Shown here: positions 15,453 through 23,256 of the stretch, piece by piece
How the letters are laid out: each line of letters starts with the position of its first letter
Numbering within the stretch: position 1 is the first letter of the stretch
Assembly (NCBI GenBank): GCA_018241645.1
Contig: JAFEDL010000002.1
Location: 1 to 41,986 of the forward strand
Reading direction: 5' to 3'
Length of the DNA stretch: 41,986 bases
DNA from: Pseudomonadota bacterium
GTDB taxonomy: Bacteria; Pseudomonadota; Gammaproteobacteria; Burkholderiales; SG8-39
The notes under the pieces: model-generated
The model's database searches: none
The model's input: the letters and a program-made list of their open reading frames with translations, nothing else
Told to the model about the DNA's origin: nothing
Translations under genes and position numbers: made by a program

Positions 15453-18068
15453 TTAGAGTTGGATATCGACCCCGCTCGCGGCGGATTCGAGTGCTGGTTG
15501 ATGGACGCCACCGGAACCGTGGGCTTCGCGCAATGCTGCCGCGAATTCCTCGCCGGTCTGGAAACGATTGTCGGGGTCCTTGTCCAATGCGCGGTCGAGG
15601 AACGCGACCAGCGCGAGTGGCACGGCGGGATTGATCGACAGGATGTCGGTCGGCGGCTCGCTGGAAATCTGGAACATCAGCCGCCCCATGGACTCGCCCT
15701 CGAACGGGAGACGGCCGCACAGCATCTGGTAGAGGCTGACCCCAAGCGAGAACAGGTCGGAGCGCCCGTCGATCTTCTTGCCGGCGAGCTGCTCCGGCGA
15801 CATGTAGGACGGTGTTCCGAGCACCATCCCGGTCTTGGTCTTCGAGCTGTCGGTCAGCCGCGCAATGCCGAAGTCGGTCACCTTCACCGTGTCGGACTCG
15901 AGGTGGTACATGATGTTCGCAGGCTTGATGTCGCGGTGCACGACCCCCTGCTTGTGCGCATAGCCAAGCGCATCCGCGGTCCGCGCGATGATCGACACGA
16001 CCTGGCCCACGGGCAGCAGGGCGCCTGGCTTGGTGTAGGGCACCAGGTCGCCCCCCTTGAGGAGCTCCATCGCGATGAACGCCAGGTCATGCTCCTCGCC
16101 GGCATCGTAGATCGTTACGATGTTCTGGTGCGCAAGCCGTCCAGCGGTCTCGGCTTCGCGAAAGAACCGCTCCTTCACCTCGGCCAGCTCGTCGGCTTCG
16201 AACTCCTGCGCCAGCGCCATAGTCTTTATCGCCACGACACGCCCTATTTTTGGATCTTTGCCGAGATATACCACCCCCATCGCACCTTTGCCCAGTTCCT
16301 TTTCGACCTGGTAGCGTCCCAGCATCGGTTTCTCGACCGAGCCGGGCTGCCCCTCCCCCAGGATGCTGGCATTCGTCTTCGCTCCGCCACCGCCGAGTAT
16401 CACGGTTTCGGACAACTGCTTGGCCCTGGACAGCTTACTCTCAATGTCCCTGAATTTCGGGTTGTACCCCGCCATGTGGCGGAACACCCCCTCCGCCTTC
16501 GCGAACTGGCGCTTTCTCTCGAAATCCAGCGCCAGATTGTAAAGGTTATCCATCAGTCCTTCAGAAAGGGGCACCAGGCGAAACTTGTCCCATGCCATGT
16601 CCAGCTGCCCCTGGCCCTGGTAGGCAAGGCCCAGCATGCGGTTTGATTCGGCCGAGCTCTCGTCCGACTTGGCCTTGGCGCGCTCGGTCATCATGAAGCG
16701 CTTGGTGATCAGCGCCACGTGCCCGACCACGAGCAGGACGCAGGGCAGCATGAGCTGGATCCAGACGCCCTGGCCGGTCATCAGCACGAAATGCGTGCCC
16801 AGCAGCGCAGCCAGCATTCCCGCGGTGATGGCCGCGCCGTACCCGGCGTTCAGGCGCGGCAGCAGCACGACCAGGTAGGCCGCAACCAGCAGGAAAGCCG
16901 CCTTTTCGACCATCCAGGCCCAGGCCGGGACGACGAAGAAGTGCTCCTGCAGGATGGAGGAAACCGAATGCGCCAGCGCCAGCACCGGGAACATCGCCGG
17001 CGATACGGGGGTCACCGTCGTCGTTCCCACGCCCGCTGCCGTGGCCCCGATGAGGACGATCTTGTCCCGGTATTTCTTTTCGGCGTTGATTTTCCCCGTG
17101 TAAACGTCGTAGAACGAGTCCGTCTGGAACGCGGGCCTGCCGTCGCGATCCTTGTAGAAGAACGTGTGCATCTGCAGCGCCGGATCGGTGCGGATCTGGA
17201 GCTTGCCGAGGGAAACGCCTTCCCCGAGGCGCACCTTGATGTCCCCGGGCCCGAGGTTCAGGCTGCGCGCCGCGATCATCATCGACAGGGACGGGTAAAA
17301 CTGGTCGAAGTGCTGCAGGACCAGAGGCTCGGTCCGGATTCCCCCGTCCACGTCGGGATTGGCGTTCAGGTGGCCCAGTCCCGCCGCAGCCTTGCCGATG
17401 GCCTCTATCGGGATTTGCACCGCCGCCGTGGGCAGCGGGGGATTGTCCTGGGAGCCCTGGACGCCCGACAGGGCATTGCGTGTGACGTACTCGGGCAACG
17501 CCTTGTCGGGCTTGCCGCGGGGGTCGCCCAGCGTGAACAGCATGGGCAGGAGCACATTCCTGGCGCGCTCGAAGCTGCCCGCGAGCTTGCGATCCGGGTT
17601 CAGCGCACCTTCTGCCTCGCGCAGCAGGGCGACGAACTGGCCGAGCTCGCCGGCCGGGGCGGCCGATACGGGTGCGGCGCCAGGCGCTGCATTCGTATCG
17701 GCCGCCGCGGGCGCATTTGCACCCGACAGCTCGAGGAGCTTGAGGATGTACTGGTAGCCGGGATCGATCTGCGGTTCCGTGAAGAAGACCGTATTGCCGA
17801 CCACCTTGGCCTTGGCCTCGGTCAGGATGTCCGCCATCTTCGCGTGGATGTCGCGCGACCATGGCCAGCGGCCGAGGTTGGCGATCGACACGTCGTCGAT
17901 CGCTATGACCGCAATCCGGTCGAGCGGCGTGCGGGAGGAAGACATCACCCCCATGTCGTAGGCCTTGCGCTCCAGGCTCTGGAGCAGGTCGCTGTTGCTC
18001 ACGAGCAACAGGGCTACCGCGACCACAAGGCCGAAAAACCAATCGGTCTTCCAGAAGCCGGATTTCAT
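15453..18068 (-). CDS. CHASE2-domain Ser/Thr protein kinase (Pkn2/Hanks type)
   Basis: The 871-residue protein has an N-terminal membrane helix (about 10-24), a periplasmic CHASE2 domain (about 35-375), three membrane helices (about 387-455), a TPR-like cytoplasmic linker (about 475-545) and a C-terminal kinase domain (586-860). Kinase hallmarks are complete: the Gly-rich loop from 591 (L-G-K-G-A-M-G-V-V), Lys615, H-R-D-I-K-P-A-N (711-718), D-F-G (732-734) and G-T-P-S-Y-M-S-P-E. It is an inverted membrane receptor whose sensor faces the periplasm. An Ala/Pro-rich insert (118-140) lies inside the sensor domain. The gene is first in the minus-strand signalling operon and is followed by its likely phosphatase and FHA reader. 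The membrane and sensor plan parallels the cyclase in the same operon. Confidence 0.94.
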   Translation of the reverse strand: MKSGFWKTDWFFGLVVAVALLLVSNSDLLQSLERKAYDMGVMSSSRTPLDRIAVIAIDDVSIANLGRWPWSRDIHAKMADILTEAKAKVVGNTVFFTEPQIDPGYQYILKLLELSGANAPAAADTNAAPGAAPVSAAPAGELGQFVALLREAEGALNPDRKLAGSFERARNVLLPMLFTLGDPRGKPDKALPEYVTRNALSGVQGSQDNPPLPTAAVQIPIEAIGKAAAGLGHLNANPDVDGGIRTEPLVLQHFDQFYPSLSMMIAARSLNLGPGDIKVRLGEGVSLGKLQIRTDPALQMHTFFYKDRDGRPAFQTDSFYDVYTGKINAEKKYRDKIVLIGATAAGVGTTTVTPVSPAMFPVLALAHSVSSILQEHFFVVPAWAWMVEKAAFLLVAAYLVVLLPRLNAGYGAAITAGMLAALLGTHFVLMTGQGVWIQLMLPCVLLVVGHVALITKRFMMTERAKAKSDESSAESNRMLGLAYQGQGQLDMAWDKFRLVPLSEGLMDNLYNLALDFERKRQFAKAEGVFRHMAGYNPKFRDIESKLSRAKQLSETVILGGGGAKTNASILGEGQPGSVEKPMLGRYQVEKELGKGAMGVVYLGKDPKIGRVVAIKTMALAQEFEADELAEVKERFFREAETAGRLAHQNIVTIYDAGEEHDLAFIAMELLKGGDLVPYTKPGALLPVGQVVSIIARTADALGYAHKQGVVHRDIKPANIMYHLESDTVKVTDFGIARLTDSSKTKTGMVLGTPSYMSPEQLAGKKIDGRSDLFSLGVSLYQMLCGRLPFEGESMGRLMFQISSEPPTDILSINPAVPLALVAFLDRALDKDPDNRFQTGEEFAAALREAHGSGGVHQPALESAASGVDIQL

Positions 18069-18431
18069 GGACGCTCCCTGGTCTTATTCTTGGGCTGTCG
18101 GGCGGGCAGACGGGTCGGGGAAATTTTACGCGTACTGTCTGGCGGAATACAGGTGAATTCCCAATGTATTCAACCGGCAACCTGCCCCTCCGCGCCAGCG
18201 CGCGTGCGCTGGTCGGCCGAGGTTCCGGTTGAAGTCAAAGCGCTGATCGGCCCCACCTCCCCCTGCTTTTGCGTGGCGGCTCCCGACAACCCCCCAAAAA
18301 ACAGAAGCCTAACTGGCATTCTTACAGTTAAGTGTAAGGCCAGTCAAATATTTTGGGGAATTTGGCCAGCCGAAGCCGGCCCCTTTCGCAGCGCAGCGAG
18401 AGGGGCGGATTCGGGGGTGAAGTTACAAGAA
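18069..18431. other. 363-bp intergenic region between the signalling operon and the oxalate operon
   Basis: No convincing coding frame. Both flanking genes are on the minus strand, so this region should hold the end of the oxc-frc transcript and the promoter of the kinase operon. It contains the hairpin at 18312-18344 and a second inverted repeat: GCCCCTTTCGC (18379-18389), a 6-nt loop and GCGAGAGGGGC (18396-18406), with one imperfect pair. Minus-strand TTGAAT near 18170 with a TATTCC at 18-bp spacing is a poor promoter candidate, so I do not assign a promoter. Confidence 0.6.
18312..18344 (-). terminator. Hairpin downstream of the oxc-frc operon, possible terminator
   Basis: ACTGGC (18312-18317) pairs with GCCAGT (18339-18344), and CTTACA (18321-18326) pairs with TGTAAG (18333-18338). 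A GTTAAG loop and a 3-nt bulge complete it. On the minus strand a run of T follows about 10 nt later (complement of the A-run at 18297-18302). The U-run is more distant than ideal. It could instead be an operator. Confidence 0.45.
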
Positions 18432-19364
18432 TCAGGTGCCGAGCAGGGTGCCGGCCTTAATCCCGGATGCGGCTGCAAGTTCGGCGGCGGAAACCTTCTT
18501 TCCATCGCCGAGTTTGGCCTTGAATATTTCGACCCGGCCGCCTTGCGCGGTCACGGTGAAGCTCTGCGGACCGACTTCGACCACTTCGCCGATCTTGCCC
18601 TTCACAGCCCCGAAGGTGCGCACGACGTGTTTCTTCGCATCGAAGACCTGCAGCTTCACGCCGTTCAGGGTCGTCCAGGCGCCGGGCGCCGGATTGCAGC
18701 CGCGAATCAGGTTGTAGACGAAATCCACGTGGTTGGCCCAATGGATGCGTGCCTCCGCCTCGCGGCACCAGCCTTCGTAGCTCGCCTGGGACTCGTCCTG
18801 CACCACCTCGCGGTGCTTCCCGGCCACCACCAGGTCCGCCGCCTCGAGCATGGCCGCGACGCCCATCGGGAACAGCCGATCGAAATAGACCGAACCGAGC
18901 GTGTCGTCCGGACCGACCGGGGTTTCCTTCTGCAGCACCACTTCGCCCTCGTCGAGGCCGTCGTTCGGCCGGAAGATGGTGAGCCCGGTCTTCGTCTCGC
19001 CCTTGATGATCGGCCAGTTGATCGAGGACGGCCCGCGGAACTTGGGCAGCAGCGAGGGGTGGTACTGGATCGTCCCGTGCTTCGGGATCTTCACGAATTC
19101 CTGCGGCGCGAACTGCAGCACGAACGCCATGATGCCGATGTCGACCGAAAGCTCCTTCAGCTTCGCGTGCGCTTCCGGGGCCTTCAGGGACGGGAACTGG
19201 AACACCTGCACGCCCTTCTCCTGCGCGCAGACCTTCAACGCGTCCGGGCGGGCCCCCGCTTTTTCCGGCGCGCAGAAGACGCCCGCCACCGTGTCGCCAC
19301 GGGCGAGGAACGCCTCGAGGACGGCTTTGCCGAAATCCTGCTGACCGATGATCGCTATCTTCAT
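18432..19364 (-). CDS. Formyltransferase-fold protein, 10-formyl-THF hydrolase/dehydrogenase N-domain-like
   Basis: The 310-residue protein has the formyltransferase fold: an N-terminal catalytic domain with Y-H-P-S-L-L-P (101-107) and D-G-L-D-E-G-E (135-141), then an Fmt-type C-terminal barrel (about 205-300). It resembles the hydrolase domain of 10-formyltetrahydrofolate dehydrogenase more than Met-tRNA formyltransferase. The catalytic pair His102/Asp138 has the same 36-residue spacing as His106/Asp142 there, and the Asn of Fmt two residues before the His is replaced by Gln100. It starts one base after the frc stop, so it is co-translated with oxalate enzymes. Likely chemistry is formyl transfer to or from tetrahydrofolate. 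Whether it hydrolyses 10-formyl-THF, or moves a formyl group between formyl-CoA and THF, is open. Confidence 0.8.
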   Translation of the reverse strand: MKIAIIGQQDFGKAVLEAFLARGDTVAGVFCAPEKAGARPDALKVCAQEKGVQVFQFPSLKAPEAHAKLKELSVDIGIMAFVLQFAPQEFVKIPKHGTIQYHPSLLPKFRGPSSINWPIIKGETKTGLTIFRPNDGLDEGEVVLQKETPVGPDDTLGSVYFDRLFPMGVAAMLEAADLVVAGKHREVVQDESQASYEGWCREAEARIHWANHVDFVYNLIRGCNPAPGAWTTLNGVKLQVFDAKKHVVRTFGAVKGKIGEVVEVGPQSFTVTAQGGRVEIFKAKLGDGKKVSAAELAAASGIKAGTLLGT

Positions 19365-19365
19365 G

Positions 19366-20637
19366 TTATGCGGCCTTCTTGGGCGGCGCGGAGAGGGCCC
19401 CGGCCTGTTTCAACGCGCTGACCTTGCCGTCGTCGTAACCGAGCACTTCCTTCAGGACCTGGTCGGTGTGTTCGCCGAGCAGGGGGCTGCGCTCGATGCG
19501 CGCCGGCGAGGCCGACAGCTTGATGGGCATGCCCACGTTCCACCACTTGCCGCGCTGCGGGTGGTCGAGCTCGACGTACATGTCGCGACCGCGGATGTGC
19601 TCGTCGGTGGCCAGGTCTTCGGTGGACATGATCGGGCCGCAGGGCACGTCCAGCGGGTTGAGGATCGCCATGAACTCGCGCTTCGTGTAGTTCGACGCGA
19701 ACTTGGTGAGCAGCGTCCACAGCAGGCTCTGGTTCTTGCGCCGCTCGCCGATGGTCGCGAGGCGAGGGTCGTCCACCAGGTCGGGCATCCCCACGTCCGG
19801 CCCGATCCGCTTGGCCAGCGCCGTCCACACGGCCTCCTGCACCACGACGTACAGCCAGTCGTTCGCCCCGTGCGGCTTGCAGTGGATCGCATTCCCCAGC
19901 TGGCCGCCGCCCGAATCGTTGCCCGCCCGCGGCACCTCCCCCATGCCCTGGTAGGTCGGCACCGAATATTCCGGCAGGGCGCCCCGGGTCAGGCGCTGGT
20001 GGTCGCGGAACTTCACCCGGCACAGGTTCATCACCCCGTCCATCATCGCCACCTCGACGTACTGGCCCTCGCCAGTGCGGTTGGCCTGGTGCAGCGCGGC
20101 CAGCAGGCCGATCGCAAGGTGCAGGCCGGTGCCCGAGTCGCCGATCTGGGCGCCGGTCACGAACGGCGCGCCGTCGGGCAATCCCGTCGTGCTCATCGCG
20201 CCGCCCATGGCCTGGGCCACGTTCTCGTAGGCCTTGAAGTCCGCGTAGGGCCCCGAGGAACCGAACCCCTTGATCGAGCCCATCACGATCTTCGGGTTGA
20301 CCTCGTGGATCTTCTCCCAGGTGAACCCGAACCGGTCCAGCACCCCCGGGCCGAAGTTTTCCATCACGATGTCGCATTTCTTCAGCAGGTCGACGAACAC
20401 CGCCTTGCCTTCCTCGGTCTTCATGTTCACCGTGATCGACCGCTTGTTGCAGTTGAGCATGGTGAAGTACAGGCTGTCGGCGCCCGGCACGTCGCGCAAC
20501 TGGCCGCGCGTCGCATCGCCCTGCGGCGGCTCGAACTTGATGACGTCGGCGCCCATCCATGCCAGGAGCTGCGAGCAGGTCGGCCCGGCCTGCACGTGCG
20601 TCATGTCCAGAATCCGGACTCCCTTGAGTGCTTCCAT
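19366..20637 (-). CDS. frc: Formyl-CoA:oxalate CoA-transferase (class III CoA-transferase)
   Basis: The 423-residue protein exchanges CoA between formyl-CoA and oxalate, giving oxalyl-CoA and formate. Seen: H-V-Q-A-G-P at 14-19, N-C-N-K-R-S-I at 62-68, the catalytic Asp167 in G-A-Q-I-G-D-S-G-T-G and C-G-P-I-M-S near the end. These align throughout with Oxalobacter formigenes Frc, whose nucleophile is Asp169. The mobile glycine loop reads S-G-G-G-Q at 242-246 instead of four glycines, a variation at a known catalytic loop. The ATG at 20637 is chosen because GGAG precedes it by 6 nt; a TTG four codons upstream lacks a site. It follows oxc with a 55-nt gap that holds a hairpin. The product pool feeds Oxc, and the formate feeds Fhs and formate dehydrogenase. 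Confidence 0.93.
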   Translation of the reverse strand: MEALKGVRILDMTHVQAGPTCSQLLAWMGADVIKFEPPQGDATRGQLRDVPGADSLYFTMLNCNKRSITVNMKTEEGKAVFVDLLKKCDIVMENFGPGVLDRFGFTWEKIHEVNPKIVMGSIKGFGSSGPYADFKAYENVAQAMGGAMSTTGLPDGAPFVTGAQIGDSGTGLHLAIGLLAALHQANRTGEGQYVEVAMMDGVMNLCRVKFRDHQRLTRGALPEYSVPTYQGMGEVPRAGNDSGGGQLGNAIHCKPHGANDWLYVVVQEAVWTALAKRIGPDVGMPDLVDDPRLATIGERRKNQSLLWTLLTKFASNYTKREFMAILNPLDVPCGPIMSTEDLATDEHIRGRDMYVELDHPQRGKWWNVGMPIKLSASPARIERSPLLGEHTDQVLKEVLGYDDGKVSALKQAGALSAPPKKAA

Positions 20638-20660
20638 TCTGATCTCCAAGAATGCTACTG

Positions 20661-20682
20661 CGGGCGGGATGCTCCCCGCCCG
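20661..20682 (-). other. Hairpin between oxc and frc
   Basis: CGGGCGGG (20661-20668), a 6-nt loop and CCCGCCCG (20675-20682) form a strong 8-bp stem in the 55-nt oxc-frc spacer. No T-run follows on the minus strand, so it should not terminate fully. It may protect the oxc mRNA end or set the oxc:frc ratio. Confidence 0.55.
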
Positions 20683-20692
20683 GTTGTTCGGC

Positions 20693-22441
20693 TTATTTCT
20701 TTTTCGCGGTCTGCGGGTTCAGGCTCGTGATCCGGCCGCTTTCGGTGCCGGCCGCCTCGTCGATCACCGCATTGATGAGCGTGGGCTTGCCCGAGCGGAT
20801 CGCTTCCTCCATGGCCTTGCGCAATTCGGCCGGCGTTGCGGCGTTCACGCCCACCCCGCCGAAGGCCTCCATCATTTTGTCATATCGGGCGCCCTTGACG
20901 AACGCGGTCGGGGCGGCGTCGGGGCCGCCCGTCGGGTTCACGTCAGTGCCGCCGTATACGCCGTTGTTGTTCATCACCACCACGCAGACCGGCAGGTTGT
21001 AGCGGCAGATGGTCTCCACTTCCATGCCGGAGAAGCCGAACGCGCTGTCGCCCTCGATCGCGATCACCGGGTGCCGGCTGACGACCGCGGCTCCGACCGC
21101 AAAGCCCATCCCGATGCCCATGATCCCCCACGTGCCGACGTCCAGGCGCTTCCTCGGCTTGTACATGTCGACGATGCTGCGGGTGAAGTCCAGCGCATTG
21201 GCGCCTTCGTTGACGAGTATCGCGTCCGGGTTCGCCTTCACGATGTCGCGCACCACGTTCAGCGCGCTGTGGAAATTCATCGGCACCGGGTTCTTCGCCA
21301 GCGTTTCGGCCATCTTGGCGAGGTTCTTGTTCTTGCGCTCGGCGATCGCCCCGGTCCACTCCGCCGGGGGCTTGGGCCAGTCGGCGCCGATGCCGGCCAG
21401 CAGCGCCGACACGCAGGAACCGACATCGCCGACCAGCGGCGCGTCGATGCGGACGTTGCTGTCCATCTCCTGCGGCGAAATGTCGATCTGGATGAACTTC
21501 TGCCCGCCCCAGGCCTTGTGGTCCTTGCCGCCCCAGGTCTTGCCCTTGCCGTGCGAGAGCAGCCAGTTCAGGCGTGCGCCGACCAGCAGCACCACGTCGG
21601 CCCCGGGCAGGACGAACGAGCGCGCCGCGGCAGCGGACTGCTCGTGCGTGTCCGGCAGCAGGCCCTTGGCCATCGACATGGGCAGGTAGGGGATGCCGGT
21701 GCGCTCGATGAGGGCGCGGATGTCCGCGTCCGCCTGCGCGTACGCGGCGCCCTTGCCCAGCAGGACCAGCGGGCGCTTGGCGCCCTTGAGCAGGTCCAGC
21801 GCGCGCCGCACTGCATCGGGGGCCGGGATCTGGCGCGGGGCCGGATCGACGACCTTGATCAGCGAATCCTTGCCCGCCCGCGCATCCATCGTCTGCCCGA
21901 ACAGCTTGGCCGGCAGGTCGAGGTAGACGCCGCCCGGGCGGCCCGAGACGGCGGCGCGGATGGCGCGCGCGATCCCCACGCCGATGTCCTCGGCGTGCAG
22001 CACGCGGAAGGCGGCCTTGCACAGGGGCTTCGCGATGGCCAGCTGGTCCATCTCCTCGTAGTCGCCCTGCTGCAGGTCGACGATCTCGCGTTCGCTCGAG
22101 CCGCTGATCAGGATCATCGGGAAGCAGTTGGTCGTGGCGTTCGTCAGCGCGGTCAGGCCGTTGAGGAAGCCCGGGGCGGACACCGTCAGGCAGACGCCGG
22201 GCTTCTGGGTCATGTAGCCGGCGATGGCGGCGGCGTTGCCCGCGTTCTGCTCGTGGCGGAACGAGATCACGCGCAGACCTTCGGCCTGCGCCTTGCGGGC
22301 GAAGTCGGTGATCGGGATGCCGGGCAGTCCGAAGATCGTGTCGATGCCGTTCAGCTTGAGGGCGTCGATCACGAGGTGAAAGCCATCGGTCACTTCCTGC
22401 GATTGCGAATCGGCCGCGACTTGCGTCTCCACAGAACCCAT
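20693..22441 (-). CDS. oxc: Oxalyl-CoA decarboxylase (ThDP enzyme)
   Basis: The 582-residue ThDP-dependent enzyme converts oxalyl-CoA to formyl-CoA and CO2. It aligns along its length with Oxalobacter Oxc: [11 protein letters not shown] at the start, F-R-H-E-Q-N-A-G with the cofactor-activating Glu, the S-A-P-G-F-L-N-G segment, [15 protein letters not shown], and the ThDP motif starting [10 protein letters not shown] and running to the M-N-N-N-G region. The ATG at 22441 follows AAGGAG by 7 nt; the open frame further upstream is not Oxc-like. It is the first gene of the oxc-frc-formyltransferase operon, transcribed divergently from the Crp/Fnr-family gene, with the TTGAC palindrome in the shared upstream region. 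Confidence 0.96.
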   Translation of the reverse strand: MGSVETQVAADSQSQEVTDGFHLVIDALKLNGIDTIFGLPGIPITDFARKAQAEGLRVISFRHEQNAGNAAAIAGYMTQKPGVCLTVSAPGFLNGLTALTNATTNCFPMILISGSSEREIVDLQQGDYEEMDQLAIAKPLCKAAFRVLHAEDIGVGIARAIRAAVSGRPGGVYLDLPAKLFGQTMDARAGKDSLIKVVDPAPRQIPAPDAVRRALDLLKGAKRPLVLLGKGAAYAQADADIRALIERTGIPYLPMSMAKGLLPDTHEQSAAAARSFVLPGADVVLLVGARLNWLLSHGKGKTWGGKDHKAWGGQKFIQIDISPQEMDSNVRIDAPLVGDVGSCVSALLAGIGADWPKPPAEWTGAIAERKNKNLAKMAETLAKNPVPMNFHSALNVVRDIVKANPDAILVNEGANALDFTRSIVDMYKPRKRLDVGTWGIMGIGMGFAVGAAVVSRHPVIAIEGDSAFGFSGMEVETICRYNLPVCVVVMNNNGVYGGTDVNPTGGPDAAPTAFVKGARYDKMMEAFGGVGVNAATPAELRKAMEEAIRSGKPTLINAVIDEAAGTESGRITSLNPQTAKKK

Positions 22442-22528
22442 TGTGGTCTCCTTTGAGGTGCTACCGGATAGCCCGCGAATTGCCTGCCCGGATATTCTGG
22501 CGAGCGCGGGCTTCCGAGCGTGGGTGGC

Positions 22529-22571
22529 TATGGTAGGGAGACGCACTCCGGCCAACCTTGACTGCGGTCAA
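22529..22571 (-). promoter_or_regulatory. oxc promoter: TTGAC-N4-GTCAA box plus -10 hexamer
   Basis: The plus-strand palindrome TTGACTGCGGTCAA lies at 22558-22571 and, on the minus strand, TACCAT (4/6 match to TATAAT) at 22534-22529. The box centre is 33 bp from the hexamer centre, i.e. near -41.5, as in Class II Crp/Fnr activation. On the plus strand a TAAAAT at 22584-22589 could serve the regulator gene. The box would then cover its -35 region, which predicts autorepression. Confidence 0.75.
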
Positions 22572-22621
22572 TCTTTTTTCGTCTAAAATGGACGATTGGT
22601 CCATCCGCGCATGCCGCCGCA

Positions 22622-23236
22622 ATGGCCTCGATCGCAAATCATCCGCAAAGCAACACCGTCCGCCTCCAGCTCAAGCAGAACCTCATCCTCGGCGACATGT
22701 CTCCCGCCGACTGGGAGGAACTGGAGCCGCTGCTCGACATCGTCGACTATGGCAAGGGCGAACTGCTGGTGCGCCAGGGCGACACCGAAATGGAGCAGTT
22801 TTTCGTCCTCGACGGCATGCTGAAGCGGGTCGTATCGAACCCCGAAGGCCACGAGATGATCCTGCGTTTCGCCGCAGAGACGGATATGGACACCTCCTAC
22901 GCGGCCTGGCGCCTGAAGACCCCGGTGCCCTATTCGATCGTTGGGGTCACCAAGGTGCGCACCGCCAAGATCCCGATGCCGCAGTGGGTGGATTTCCTCG
23001 AGCGCCACCCCGAGGTCAAGGCGCGATTCGAGTACGAGGTCATGAAGCTGATGTCGGAGGTCATGACCCATACGATCACGCTACACCTGCTCGATGCGCC
23101 CGGGCGGCTGCGGCGCTTCCAGAGAAAGCACCACGAACTGGCGGGCCGCATCCCGAAAAAGGAACTGGCCGCCTACCTGAACCTGACCCCTGAAACCCTG
23201 TCCCGGCTCAAGCAGAAGCTGGGCGCCGAAGACTAG
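22622..23236 (+). CDS. Crp/Fnr-family transcriptional regulator, probable regulator of the oxalate genes
   Basis: The 204-residue protein has an N-terminal cNMP-like sensor domain (about 15-125), a long dimer helix (125-160) and a C-terminal winged helix-turn-helix (165-200). The recognition helix contains T-P-E-T-L-S-R (189-195); Glu191, Ser194 and Arg195 match the E-x-x-S-R of FNR proteins that read TTGA half-sites, rather than the R-E-x-x-R of CRP. It has no cysteine, so no FNR-type iron-sulfur cluster is possible. The cNMP phosphate cassette is not obvious, so another effector, such as a CoA ester, oxalate or formate, is plausible. It is divergent from oxc, convergent on tctA, and next to four promoters carrying the same TTGAC palindrome. 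No clear Shine-Dalgarno precedes the ATG at 22622. Confidence 0.92.
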   Translation: MASIANHPQSNTVRLQLKQNLILGDMSPADWEELEPLLDIVDYGKGELLVRQGDTEMEQFFVLDGMLKRVVSNPEGHEMILRFAAETDMDTSYAAWRLKTPVPYSIVGVTKVRTAKIPMPQWVDFLERHPEVKARFEYEVMKLMSEVMTHTITLHLLDAPGRLRRFQRKHHELAGRIPKKELAAYLNLTPETLSRLKQKLGAED

Positions 23237-23256
23237 GGCGCGGCCCGCAAACCGCC

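Noticed and set aside
22622..23236. Calling the regulator FNR, an oxygen sensor
   Set aside because: It has no cysteine at all, so it cannot hold an Fe-S cluster, although its recognition helix and binding box are FNR-like.
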